Shown one piece after another: positions 15,770 through 23,193 of a stretch of 39,618 nucleotides of DNA. The translations under genes and the position numbers were made by a program. The DNA is taken from the NCBI GenBank assembly GCA_021792405.1, contig JAJYUU010000004.1:26048-65665 (forward strand). The letters are read 5' to 3'. Origin of the DNA: Actinomycetes bacterium. GTDB lineage: Bacteria; Actinomycetota; Actinomycetes; Streptosporangiales; Streptosporangiaceae. Positions within the stretch are counted from its first letter, which is position 1; each line of letters opens with the position of its first letter. Below the pieces are notes generated by a model, which worked only from the letters and a program-made list of their open reading frames with translations, searched no databases and was not told the DNA's origin.

Positions 15770-17032
15770 TCAGCGGGCGGCGAATGACTCGCCGATGCGG
15801 CGCAAGCCTTCGAGGTCATGTACGTCTTCGGGCTGTGCCGGAACCTCCGCCACCGGCACGAGCGGGTGGGCGGCAGCGAAGCTGCCAGCGACCCTGCGCT
15901 CAGCGGCCGCCTGTGCCATGCGCTCGGCATGCAGCTGCAGCGCGGCGATCGTGAGCTGTCGGCTGGCCGCCTGGTGGTCGGCCCCTAGCTGGCCGCGCCC
16001 GCGGTGCGGGGGCGCTGGATGGCTGGGCCCGTCGTGATGGCCGGGCCGGGGGCGGCCGGGTGCCGCAGCCTGCAGAACCTCGGCGGCCGCCAGGCTCCTG
16101 GCCGCGGACAGCTGCGCGGCCGGCACCTGCTGGACGCGATTGAGGATCAGCCCGGCCAGTGGCATGCGCTCGGTGTCGAGCCGCTCGACGAAGTACGACG
16201 CCTCGCGCAGCGCGTCTTCCTCCGGGGCAGCAACCACCAGGAAAGCCGTGCCCGGCGCGCGCAGCAACTGGTAGGTGTAGTCGGCACGCTCGCGGAATCC
16301 GCCGAACATCGTGTCCAGCGCGCTGACGAATGTCTGGACATCCCTCAGCACCTGGGTGCCGAGGATCTTGGTCAGCATCCCGGTCACGACGCCGAATCCG
16401 GCGTTGAGCGCCCGGAGGTAAGCCCTGCCGCCAACCTTGGCGGGCGCGATCAGCAGCCGCAGCAGCTTCCCGTCCAGGAACCGGGCGAGCCGCTGTGGAG
16501 CGTCAAGGAAATCCAGCGCGGACCGGCTGGGCGGAGTGTCTACCACGATCAGGTCCCACTCATCGGCCCGGCGGAGCTGGCCTAGCTTCTCCATGGCCAT
16601 GTATTCCTGCGTGCCGGCGAAGCTGGATGACAGCGACTGGTAGAACGGGTTCGCCAGGATCTGGGCGGCGCGGTCGGGGTCGGCGTGACCTTCGACGATT
16701 TCGTCGAAGGTGCGCTTCATGTCCAGCATCATCGCGTGCAGGCTGCCGGCCGGTCCGGTCCCGGTCCCGTCCGCCTGATCACCGACCTGGACACCGGGTA
16801 CCAGCCGCGGCGTGTTGTCCAGCGAACTCAGGCCCATGGACTGGGCGAGTCGGCGCGCTGGATCTACGGTCAGGACAACGACACGCCGGCCGTGCTCGGC
16901 GGCGCGCAGCCCGATGGCCGCGGCGATCGTGGTCTTCCCCACCCCGCCGGAGCCGCAGCATACGATGATCCGGGTCCGGCGATCGTCGATCAGCCGGTCG
17001 ACGTCCAGCCGGGCTGGTGACCGTCCGGTCAT
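15770..17032 (-). CDS. Get3/ArsA-like ATPase lacking the signature lysine
   Basis: A 420-residue ArsA/Get3-type P-loop ATPase, the partner of the adjacent one. The P-loop is CGSGGVGKTT (G27-T35): the usual signature lysine of deviant Walker A proteins (GKGG) is serine 28, while the catalytic lysine K33 remains. Further motifs are VLTVDPARRLAQ (switch-like A loop) and DLIVVDTPPSRSALDFLD (Walker B/switch II). The C-terminal third holds a Pro/His-rich insert (about 345-370). No arsenite-binding cysteine cluster is evident, so arsenic transport is unlikely. It begins in a 1-nt TGATG overlap with the upstream ATPase gene. It matches the M. tuberculosis Rv3680 position. Confidence 0.9.
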   Translation of the reverse strand: MTGRSPARLDVDRLIDDRRTRIIVCCGSGGVGKTTIAAAIGLRAAEHGRRVVVLTVDPARRLAQSMGLSSLDNTPRLVPGVQVGDQADGTGTGPAGSLHAMMLDMKRTFDEIVEGHADPDRAAQILANPFYQSLSSSFAGTQEYMAMEKLGQLRRADEWDLIVVDTPPSRSALDFLDAPQRLARFLDGKLLRLLIAPAKVGGRAYLRALNAGFGVVTGMLTKILGTQVLRDVQTFVSALDTMFGGFRERADYTYQLLRAPGTAFLVVAAPEEDALREASYFVERLDTERMPLAGLILNRVQQVPAAQLSAARSLAAAEVLQAAAPGRPRPGHHDGPSHPAPPHRGRGQLGADHQAASRQLTIAALQLHAERMAQAAAERRVAGSFAAAHPLVPVAEVPAQPEDVHDLEGLRRIGESFAAR

Positions 17033-18042
17033 CAGGCAGCCTTCTGCTCGCGCAAGGCCGCCGCCAGCCGGTACAGGCCGGCCAGGTCCATGCCTCCACT
17101 GATCCAGGGCAGCCGGTAGCAGGGCTGGCGGGCCGACTCCAGCCGCTGCTGCTGTTCTTCCTGCCCGAGCGTGGTCCTGGCCTGCTCGGCCAGTTCGGTC
17201 GCCAGCGCGTCGGCCAGTCCCTGGCTGTCGTCCAGCCCGGCCGCCTTGAGCCCGATAGCCAGCTGGGCGAGGTCGAGCTTGCCGTTGGCGGCCTCGTGTA
17301 GCTGGCCGGGCGGAAGCGCCATTGGCCTGGTCATGTTCACTATGATGCCGCCCGGCCGGATGCCGCCGAGCGCGCGAAGTTCGGCTATCCCGTCAAGGGT
17401 CTCCTGAACTGGCATTTCCTCGAGCACTGTGACGAAGTGCACGACGGTCTCCGGCGAGCGAATCACCTGCTGCACTGTGTCGGCGTGACCGCGGATGGGG
17501 CCGACCCTGGCAAGATCGGAGACCTCAGCGCTGACGTTCAGGAAGCGGCCGATCCGGCCAGTGGGCGGGGCGTCCATCACGACAGCGTCGTAACTGCGGC
17601 CGCGGGCGCCGTCCTTGCGCCGGACCGCTTCGGCCGCCTTGCCGGTGAGCAGCACGTCTCGCAGGCCAGGCGCAATTGTCGTGGCAAAATCCATCACCCC
17701 GAGCCTGGCCAGCGCGCTGCCGGCATGCCGCAGGCCATAAAACATCTGCAGGTACTCGATCAGGGCCGATTCGGGATCGGCCACCAGCGCGAACACGTCG
17801 CCGCCCGGCCGCGAACTGGTACCAGGGCCGACGGCGATGCGCCGTTCCGCATACGGCAGTGGTGGCACGTCGAACAGCTGCGCAATGCCCTGACGGCCCT
17901 CGACTTCCATGAGCAGCACCCGTCGGCCGTCGGCCGCAAGCGCAAGGGAGAGCGCGCCGGCCACGGTTGTCTTCCCAGTACCGCCCTTGCCGGTGACAAC
18001 GTGCAGCCGCACGCCGTCCCAGTCGGTGTCCCGCGTTGCCAC
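17032..18042 (-). CDS. Get3/ArsA-like ATPase with full deviant Walker A
   Basis: A 336-residue ArsA/Get3-like ATPase. The P-loop VTGKGGTGKTT (residues 16-26) carries both the signature lysine K19 and K24. Also seen are VLLMEVEGRQGIAQLF, the switch II-like YDAVVMDAPPTGRIGRFL and a late PCYRLPWISGG. It is first in a two-gene operon (1-nt TGATG overlap) and divergent from the slipin gene across 191 bp. The pair corresponds to Rv3679-Rv3680 of M. tuberculosis, described as Get3-like. They probably form a heterodimer that handles a membrane-protein or metabolite substrate; the substrate is not evident from sequence. Confidence 0.9.
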   Translation of the reverse strand: MATRDTDWDGVRLHVVTGKGGTGKTTVAGALSLALAADGRRVLLMEVEGRQGIAQLFDVPPLPYAERRIAVGPGTSSRPGGDVFALVADPESALIEYLQMFYGLRHAGSALARLGVMDFATTIAPGLRDVLLTGKAAEAVRRKDGARGRSYDAVVMDAPPTGRIGRFLNVSAEVSDLARVGPIRGHADTVQQVIRSPETVVHFVTVLEEMPVQETLDGIAELRALGGIRPGGIIVNMTRPMALPPGQLHEAANGKLDLAQLAIGLKAAGLDDSQGLADALATELAEQARTTLGQEEQQQRLESARQPCYRLPWISGGMDLAGLYRLAAALREQKAA

Positions 18043-18154
18043 GATTGGAGGTTATCCGGGCCGGGGGAGCAGGCGGGCAGGCACCTCGCAGAAGGCTTAG
18101 TCGGGACGATTCGCGTGTTAAGTCCTTTACACTCCTTTTCTTTGGCTGCGAAGC

Positions 18155-18182
18155 TTGGCCTGGCGCAGAATGTCGTTAGGCT
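18155..18182 (+). promoter_or_regulatory. Candidate promoter for slipin gene
   Basis: TTGGCC (18155-18160) and TAGGCT (18177-18182) are spaced 16 nt apart, about 50 bp before the slipin start, in the divergent region with the Get3-like pair. The surrounding 18110-18150 is pyrimidine-rich and lower in GC than the genes. Both hexamers are partial matches to a sigma-70 consensus. Confidence 0.3.
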
Positions 18183-18233
18183 GGGTTGCGTCGGTCCGCA
18201 CGGATCGCGGACGCAGGGAGAAGGTGTCAGCAC

Positions 18234-19259
18234 ATGGCTGCGCTGTACGCCATTGTCATAGTCGTCGTCCTCATCGCCATCATTACGGCGGCCCGGTCGG
18301 TCAAGACGGTCCAGCAGTACGAGGACGGGATCATCTTCCGGTTCGGCAAGGTGCTGCCGGGGGTCCGCGGACCGGGGCTGACGATGATCCGGCCGGTCGG
18401 CGACAAGCTGGTCAAGGTCAACAAGCAGATCATCGCCATGGGAGTGCCCGCACAGGAGGGCATCACCAGGGATAACGTGAGCGTTCGCGTCGACGCCGTG
18501 GTGTACTTCAGGGTCGTCGATCCGATCAAGGCGTCGATCAACGTATTCAACTACCAGAACGCGATCTCCCAGCGCGCGCAGACGTCGCTGCGATCGATCA
18601 TCGGCCAGTCCGAGATGGACGAGTTGCTGGCCGAGCGGGACATGGTAAACCGGCGGCTGTGCGCGATCATCGACGAAGGCACCGAGATCCCGTGGGGGGT
18701 CAAGGTGGAAAGCGTCGAGATTAAGGACGTGTCGCTGCCCGAGGGCATGAAGCGGTCGATGTCACGCCAGGCTGAAGCCGAGCGGGAACGGCGGGCCAGG
18801 ATCATCACGGCTGACGGTGAGTTCCAGGCCAGCAAGCGGCTGGCCGCGGCCGCTAACGTGATGGCCCGCGATCCGGCCGCGCTGCAACTGCGGCTGCTGC
18901 AGACCGTCGTGGAAGTGGCCGCCGAGCGCAACAGCACGCTGGTGATGCCGATCCCGGTCGAGTTGCTGCGCTTCTTCGACAAATTCAGCCCGTCCAGCAG
19001 CAATACCAGCGGGCCGGCCGGCGACTCCGAGTCGATGGCTGACTTCGGCGAAACGGCCATCGCCGAGACCACGCTTGACGACGCGCTCGGGGCGGCAGCC
19101 GGGCCGGCTGCCATTGCCAACCCCGCGGACGTGCCGCTGGACATCCCGGACGTGCCGGCGATCCCCGCGCTGTCGCCGGAGGAGAAGGGCGACATCGGCA
19201 CCGCGCACCGCCCGGGAGGCCACGGCGGTCCCGACGGCGAGCCGGCCGCGGAGGCGTAG
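18234..19259 (+). CDS. SPFH/Band 7 slipin-type membrane protein
   Basis: A 341-residue slipin/stomatin-like protein that would form membrane-associated oligomers. One N-terminal helix (ALYAIVIVVVLIAIITAA) is followed by the SPFH domain (QYEDGIIFRFGKVLPGVRGPGLTMIRP; NVSVRVDAVVYFRV; SLRSIIGQSEMDELLAERD; GVKVESVEIKDVSLPEGMK) and a coiled-coil with AEAERERRARIITADGE. The last 80 residues are Pro/Ala/Asp-rich and disordered. The ATG at 18234 follows GGGAGAAGG and gives the typical membrane start; the 16-codon upstream extension is not needed. Partner NfeD is not adjacent. Confidence 0.92.
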   Translation: MAALYAIVIVVVLIAIITAARSVKTVQQYEDGIIFRFGKVLPGVRGPGLTMIRPVGDKLVKVNKQIIAMGVPAQEGITRDNVSVRVDAVVYFRVVDPIKASINVFNYQNAISQRAQTSLRSIIGQSEMDELLAERDMVNRRLCAIIDEGTEIPWGVKVESVEIKDVSLPEGMKRSMSRQAEAERERRARIITADGEFQASKRLAAAANVMARDPAALQLRLLQTVVEVAAERNSTLVMPIPVELLRFFDKFSPSSSNTSGPAGDSESMADFGETAIAETTLDDALGAAAGPAAIANPADVPLDIPDVPAIPALSPEEKGDIGTAHRPGGHGGPDGEPAAEA

Positions 19260-19311
19260 CGCGGCCGGCCGACGTAGACACACCCGGCTGGCTCCGCTGT
19301 AAGGTTCGGCT

Positions 19312-19467
19312 ATGGCCAAGTGGGAGTACGCGACCGTGCCGCTGCTGGTGCATGCGACCAAGCAGATCCTGGATGGCTGGGGTGACGACGGCTGGGAACT
19401 GGTGGCGGTCGTGCCCGGCCCGAACCCGGAGCAGCTCGTTGCCTACCTGAAGCGGGCCAAGGAATGA
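19312..19467 (+). CDS. DUF4177-like 51-residue protein
   Basis: A short gene of 51 codons. The product begins MAKWEYATVPLL and contains the DUF4177 pattern: WEY near the start, an HATKQILDGWGDDGWELV core and a basic end (YLKRAKE). Such proteins have no known function. It starts at ATG 19312 and its TGA overlaps the RidA ATG by 4 nt (ATGA, 19464-19467), a coupling that strongly supports it being translated. A homologue at this place next to RidA is common in actinobacteria as far as I know. Confidence 0.85.
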   Translation: MAKWEYATVPLLVHATKQILDGWGDDGWELVAVVPGPNPEQLVAYLKRAKE

Positions 19468-19943
19468 CAGACACCGGCGCGTCCGGGCCAGAGCAGCGGC
19501 TGGCGGCGCTGGGCCTGACCCTGCCGCCGGTAGTCGCGCCGCTGGCCGCCTACGTGCCAGCGGTCCGCTCCGGCGCGATGGTTTACACCGCCGGGCAGTT
19601 GCCCATGGTTGACGGCCAGCTCGTCTCGGCCGGAAAGGTCGGGGCGGAAGTCGGAGCGGCCGAAGCGGCCGCGCTGGCACGAACGTGCGCGCTCAACGCG
19701 CTGGCCGCAGCGGCCTCCGTGGCCGGCGGCCTGGCCTCGATTAAGCGCATCGTCAAGCTGACCGGGTTCGTAGCCAGCTCGCCAGACTTCACCGGGCAGC
19801 CTGGCGTGGTGAACGGCGCGAGCGAGCTGCTGCTTGAGATCTTCGGTGACGCAGGCCGGCATGCGCGCAGCGCGGTGGGTACGGCGGCGCTGCCGCTCGA
19901 CGCACCGGTGGAGATCGAGCTCATCGTCGAAGTCGGGGAATAG
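19464..19943 (+). CDS. RidA/YjgF family protein
   Basis: A 159-residue Rid-family protein (enamine/imine deaminase superfamily, trimeric, cytoplasmic). Family features are GAMVYTAGQLPMVDGQL, ALNALAAAASVAGGLASIKRIVKLTGFVAS and the C-terminal GRHARSAVGTAALPLDAPVEIELIVEV, which carries the candidate active-site arginine. It belongs to the actinobacterial Rv3678c-like subgroup. The start codon overlaps the stop of the DUF4177 gene, and the NUDIX and MBL genes follow closely, so the four are likely co-transcribed. The substrate is unknown. Confidence 0.93.
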   Translation: MTDTGASGPEQRLAALGLTLPPVVAPLAAYVPAVRSGAMVYTAGQLPMVDGQLVSAGKVGAEVGAAEAAALARTCALNALAAAASVAGGLASIKRIVKLTGFVASSPDFTGQPGVVNGASELLLEIFGDAGRHARSAVGTAALPLDAPVEIELIVEVGE

Positions 19944-19965
19944 GCCGGCCGGGCAGGAGGCGCAC

Positions 19966-20874
19966 GTGGCGGATGACTCAGTGGAGGCTGCCGCTATCCG
20001 GCTTCCGGGCAAGCTCGCCGGTCCCGCGCGCGACATCCTGGCGGGCAATAAGGCTCCTGCCGTGCCCAGGGACGCGGCGACAGTGATGCTGCTGCGGGAG
20101 CGCGGTGCTTTCCCGGCGGGCGACCCCCGGACCCCCGGCGGTGCCGGACTCGAGGTCTACCTGCTCCGGCGCAAGCCGACGATGGCATTCGCGCCGGGGG
20201 CCTGCGTCTTCCCCGGCGGTTCGGTCGATCCGCGGGACACCGACGAGCAGATTGCCTGGGCGGGACCGGACGCCAGCGAATGGGGCCGGGTCTTCGACGC
20301 CCCCCCGTCACTGGCCATGGCTCTCGTGTGCGCCGCGGTGCGGGAGACGTTCGAGGAATCGGGTGTGCTGCTGGCGGGCGAGTCAGCTGACTCCGTCGTG
20401 GCCGATACCACCAGCGACGACTGGGAGGCGGACCGGCAAGCCCTGCTCGACCGTTCGGTGTCGCTGGCCGAGTTGCTCGCTCGCCGGCGGCTTGTGCTCC
20501 GGGCTGACCTGCTGCGCCCGTGGTCGCGGTGGATTACGCCGATCATCGAACCGCGCCGGTTCGACACCCGCTTCTTCGCGGCGGCGCTGCCCGCCGGGCA
20601 GCGCACCAGGGATGTCGGCGGCGAGGCTTCGCAGGTCGCGTGGGTGCAGCCCGGCGACGCGCTGGCGGCAGGGAACAGGGGTGAGATCCTGCTGTTCCCG
20701 CCCACTGCCGTGACGCTGTCCGAACTGGCCGAGTGCGGCGACCTGGACACGGTGCTGACCGGGCCGCGGCAGGTCGCGCCCATCATCCCGGCAGTCCACC
20801 TCCGCGAGGGCGCGGCCTGGCTGACCGTGCCAGGGCTCAGCGGGTATCCGGCCGGGCCACGCGGGGCCGCATGA
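19966..20874 (+). CDS. NUDIX hydrolase (NUDT19-like, split box)
   Basis: A 302-residue NUDIX hydrolase of the long, NUDT19-like type. The box is split: FAPGACVFPGGSVD (76-88), then an insert of about 35 residues, then VRETFEESGVLL (125-136) containing the metal-binding REUxEExG part. The substrate could be CoA esters or nucleoside diphosphate derivatives. The start is GTG 19966 with GGCAGGAGG 6 nt upstream; the longer frame to 19834 lies inside ridA. Residues about 46-62 (RGAFPAGDPRTPGGAGL) form an extra loop encoded by a GC-rich repeat also found in tilS. The stop overlaps the MBL start (ATGA). Confidence 0.88.
   Translation: MADDSVEAAAIRLPGKLAGPARDILAGNKAPAVPRDAATVMLLRERGAFPAGDPRTPGGAGLEVYLLRRKPTMAFAPGACVFPGGSVDPRDTDEQIAWAGPDASEWGRVFDAPPSLAMALVCAAVRETFEESGVLLAGESADSVVADTTSDDWEADRQALLDRSVSLAELLARRRLVLRADLLRPWSRWITPIIEPRRFDTRFFAAALPAGQRTRDVGGEASQVAWVQPGDALAAGNRGEILLFPPTAVTLSELAECGDLDTVLTGPRQVAPIIPAVHLREGAAWLTVPGLSGYPAGPRGAA
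20105..20139 (-). repeat. Dispersed GC-rich repeat copy inside the NUDIX gene
   Basis: 35 nt matching, with two mismatches, the reverse complement of the tilS tandem unit (26823-26930). A block of 22 nt around CGACCCCCGGACCCCCGG is identical. It encodes an in-frame extra loop between the first two beta-strands of the NUDIX domain. Confidence 0.7.
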
Positions 20875-21749
20875 ATCCGGGCAACCCGGCCGGGACCGGA
20901 TCCGGCGCCGGCATCGACGGCTCAGGCACCGAGCGGATTCGGTGCCTGCTGGCACCGAATCCGTCGCTGATGACGCTGGACGGAACGAACACCTGGCTAG
21001 TCGCCGAGCCCGGCTCCGCCACGGTTGTGGTTATCGATCCCGGCCCGGACGACGAGGCTCACCTGCAGCGGATCTGCTCGATGGCAGCCGGCCGCGGCCA
21101 GCGCGTGGCCGATATCGTGCTCACCCACCGGCACCTCGATCACTCGGCAGGAGCGCCGCGGCTGGCTGAGCTGACCGGCGCGCCTGTCCGCGCGGTCGAT
21201 CCTGCGCACCGGCTGGCCAGCAACGGCCTGGTGGCGGGCGACGTGCTCGACAGCGGTGGCTGTGAGCTGCGGGTCATCGCTACGCCAGGGCACACCGACG
21301 ACTCCGTGTGCCTGCACGTCCCGGCCGACGACGTCGTCCTCACCGGAGACACGGTGCTTGGCCGGGGTACCGCGGTCATCGCCGAGGACGGCAGCCTCGC
21401 CGACTATCTGGACTCGCTGCGGCGGTTGCGGGCGCTGACCGAGGAGACTGGCCTGTCAGCCCTGCTGCCAGGACACGGCCCCCTGCTCACCGATCCCGCT
21501 GGCGTGCTGGATTTCTACCTGACGCACCGGGCCGAGCGGCTCGACGAGGTTCGCGGCGCGATCGCCGCAGGCGATCGCAGTCCGGCCGAGATCGTCGCCC
21601 GGGTGTACGCGGCCGTCGACCGCGCGCTGTGGCAGTTCGCCGAGTCTTCGGTCCGCGCTCAGCTGCGCTACCTTCGCTGCCTCGGCGAGCTGCCCGCCGA
21701 GAAGGCTGGTGACGGGGCTGCAAGCGGCCGGCCAGCCGACCAGGGCTAG
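20871..21749 (+). CDS. MBL-fold metallohydrolase (LACTB2-like)
   Basis: A 292-residue metallo-beta-lactamase-fold hydrolase. The first metal motif is LTHRHLDHSAGAP (HxHxDH form); the others are TPGHTDDSVCLHV, VLTGDTVLGRG and LPGHGPLL. A C-terminal winged-helix-like region (SPAEIVARVYAAVDRALWQFAESSVRAQL) matches LACTB2-type proteins, some of which act on RNA. The N-terminal PNPSLMTLDGTNTWLV is the family beta-strand. It starts in a 4-nt ATGA overlap with the NUDIX gene. It corresponds in place to M. tuberculosis Rv3677c. The physiological substrate is not established. Confidence 0.92.
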   Translation: MNPGNPAGTGSGAGIDGSGTERIRCLLAPNPSLMTLDGTNTWLVAEPGSATVVVIDPGPDDEAHLQRICSMAAGRGQRVADIVLTHRHLDHSAGAPRLAELTGAPVRAVDPAHRLASNGLVAGDVLDSGGCELRVIATPGHTDDSVCLHVPADDVVLTGDTVLGRGTAVIAEDGSLADYLDSLRRLRALTEETGLSALLPGHGPLLTDPAGVLDFYLTHRAERLDEVRGAIAAGDRSPAEIVARVYAAVDRALWQFAESSVRAQLRYLRCLGELPAEKAGDGAASGRPADQG

Positions 21750-21789
21750 CCACCTCACCCCGTTCCCTGCGTCTTTCGCTGTGGTCCTG

Positions 21790-22473
21790 TCACCGGGCTC
21801 GCTTGCGCAGCCGGTCGGTATCGGTGACCAGGACCGATTTGGCGGCCAGCTGAATCCAGCCGCGAGCGGTGAAATCGGCGAGCGCCTTATTTACTGTCTC
21901 TCTGGACGCGCCGACGAGCTGGGCCAGCTCCTCCTGGGTGAGGTCGTGGCTGACCTGCACGCCCTCGGGCGTCTGCACGCCGAACCGCTCGGCTAGGTCA
22001 AGCAGCGCCTTCGCGACCCGGCCGGGCACATCGGTGAAGACAAGATCGGCCTTGACGTCGTTGATCCGGCGCAGTCGCTGGGCAAGCGCCTGCAGCAGGT
22101 GCATGGCGACGTCCGGCCGGGTGCTCAGCCAGGTTCGCAGGTCGTCGTGAGCCAAGCCGGCCAGCCGCGCGCTGGTGACCGCGGTGGCGCTGGACGTACG
22201 CGGGATCGGGTCGAAGAGCGATAGCTCCCCGAACATCTCGCCCGGACCGTGCACGCTCAGCAGGTTCTCTCTGCCGTCCGGCGCCGCCCTGGTGAGCTTG
22301 ATCTTGCCGGTCAGGATGATATACAGCTTGTCGCCGGCGTCGCCCTCGGCGAACAAGCGCTCACCACGGTCAAGCTGGACGTCAGTGACGCCTGCACGGA
22401 GAGCGGCGGCGTCTTCCTCGCTGAGCGCCTCGAACAGCGGTGTCTCACTGAGTACGTCATCAGTGTTAACCAT
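21790..22473 (-). CDS. crp: Crp-family cAMP receptor regulator
   Basis: A 227-residue Crp/Fnr regulator, very likely the actinobacterial Crp/GlxR. The cyclic-nucleotide domain has the phosphate-binding cassette FGELSLFDPIPRTSSATA (81-98) with Glu and Arg in the expected places. The DNA-binding HTH is LTQEELAQLVGASRETVNKAL (about 179-198, read in two parts). The ATG at 22473 has an ideal GAGGAGGGG site; a GTG seven codons upstream is unnecessary. It ends convergent with the MBL gene and lies 74 bp after ppa in the same direction. Known relatives bind TGTGA-N6-TCACA; no clear copy is seen in the neighbouring spacers. Confidence 0.95.
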   Translation of the reverse strand: MVNTDDVLSETPLFEALSEEDAAALRAGVTDVQLDRGERLFAEGDAGDKLYIILTGKIKLTRAAPDGRENLLSVHGPGEMFGELSLFDPIPRTSSATAVTSARLAGLAHDDLRTWLSTRPDVAMHLLQALAQRLRRINDVKADLVFTDVPGRVAKALLDLAERFGVQTPEGVQVSHDLTQEELAQLVGASRETVNKALADFTARGWIQLAAKSVLVTDTDRLRKRAR

Positions 22474-22547
22474 GACCCCTCCTCGGGCCGACAACTACGT
22501 GGTGCCCGTTCCGGCTGCCCGGCATCCTGGGTCCCTCTGCCAGGCGC

Positions 22548-23048
22548 TTAGGGGTGCTGCGGGCCGGGCCGGCCCGCCAGCCGCTGCCTGCAGGCCGCGA
22601 TCTCGGCCTCGGCCGCTTCGACGCCGACCCATCTGGCGGCCTCGACTTCCTTGCCGGGCTCGATCGCCTTGTACACCTCGAAGAAGTGCTGGATTTCGAG
22701 CTGGTCGAACTGCGGTACATCGCCGATATCCCGCAGGTGAGCCATCCGCGGATCCGTCGCCGCGACGCAGAGCACCTTGTCGTCGGCGCCCTTCTCGTCC
22801 CGCATCCGGAACATGCCGATCGCACGGCAGCGGATCTGGCAGCCGGGAAAGGTGGGCTCCTCGAGCAGCACGAGTGCGTCGAGCGGGTCTCCGTCATCGG
22901 CAAGCGTGTCCTCGATGAAGCCGTAATCGGATGGATAGCGAGTTGAGGTGAACAACATCCGGTCTAGCCTGATACGACCCGTCTCGTGATCCATCTCGTA
23001 CTTGTTACGCTGCCCCTTAGGGATCTCGACGGTTACCTCGAACTCCAC
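22548..23048 (-). CDS. ppa: Inorganic pyrophosphatase
   Basis: Hydrolyses pyrophosphate to phosphate in the cytoplasm. The 166-residue family I enzyme shows [44 protein letters not shown] (metal-binding D52, D54 and D57), and [18 protein letters not shown]. The C-terminal residues after about 155 are variable. ATG start at 23048. It is divergent from dacB across 145 bp and upstream of crp, a neighbourhood (ppa-dacB-DUF2342-tilS-hpt) shared with mycobacteria. Confidence 0.97.
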   Translation of the reverse strand: MEFEVTVEIPKGQRNKYEMDHETGRIRLDRMLFTSTRYPSDYGFIEDTLADDGDPLDALVLLEEPTFPGCQIRCRAIGMFRMRDEKGADDKVLCVAATDPRMAHLRDIGDVPQFDQLEIQHFFEVYKAIEPGKEVEAARWVGVEAAEAEIAACRQRLAGRPGPQHP

Positions 23049-23193
23049 GTCACACCCCCACGGGCTTGATAAGAAGTTGGATTGCCTGGCTGATGTCTAC
23101 CCGGTGGCACTTTGCCAGTCCCTACCGGGGGTAGCACATCACACATCGGACAGCTAACGCGGGGACAGCGCGTCGGGTGAAGGGAATCTATCG

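Noticed and set aside
15770-18042. Arsenite efflux (ArsA) function for the two ATPases
   Set aside because: No arsenic-binding cysteine cluster and no arsB or arsR nearby; the pair fits the Get3-like type.
23100-23160. TGTGATGTGCTA-like Crp half-site between ppa and dacB
   Set aside because: The second half-site TCACA is missing at the right spacing.
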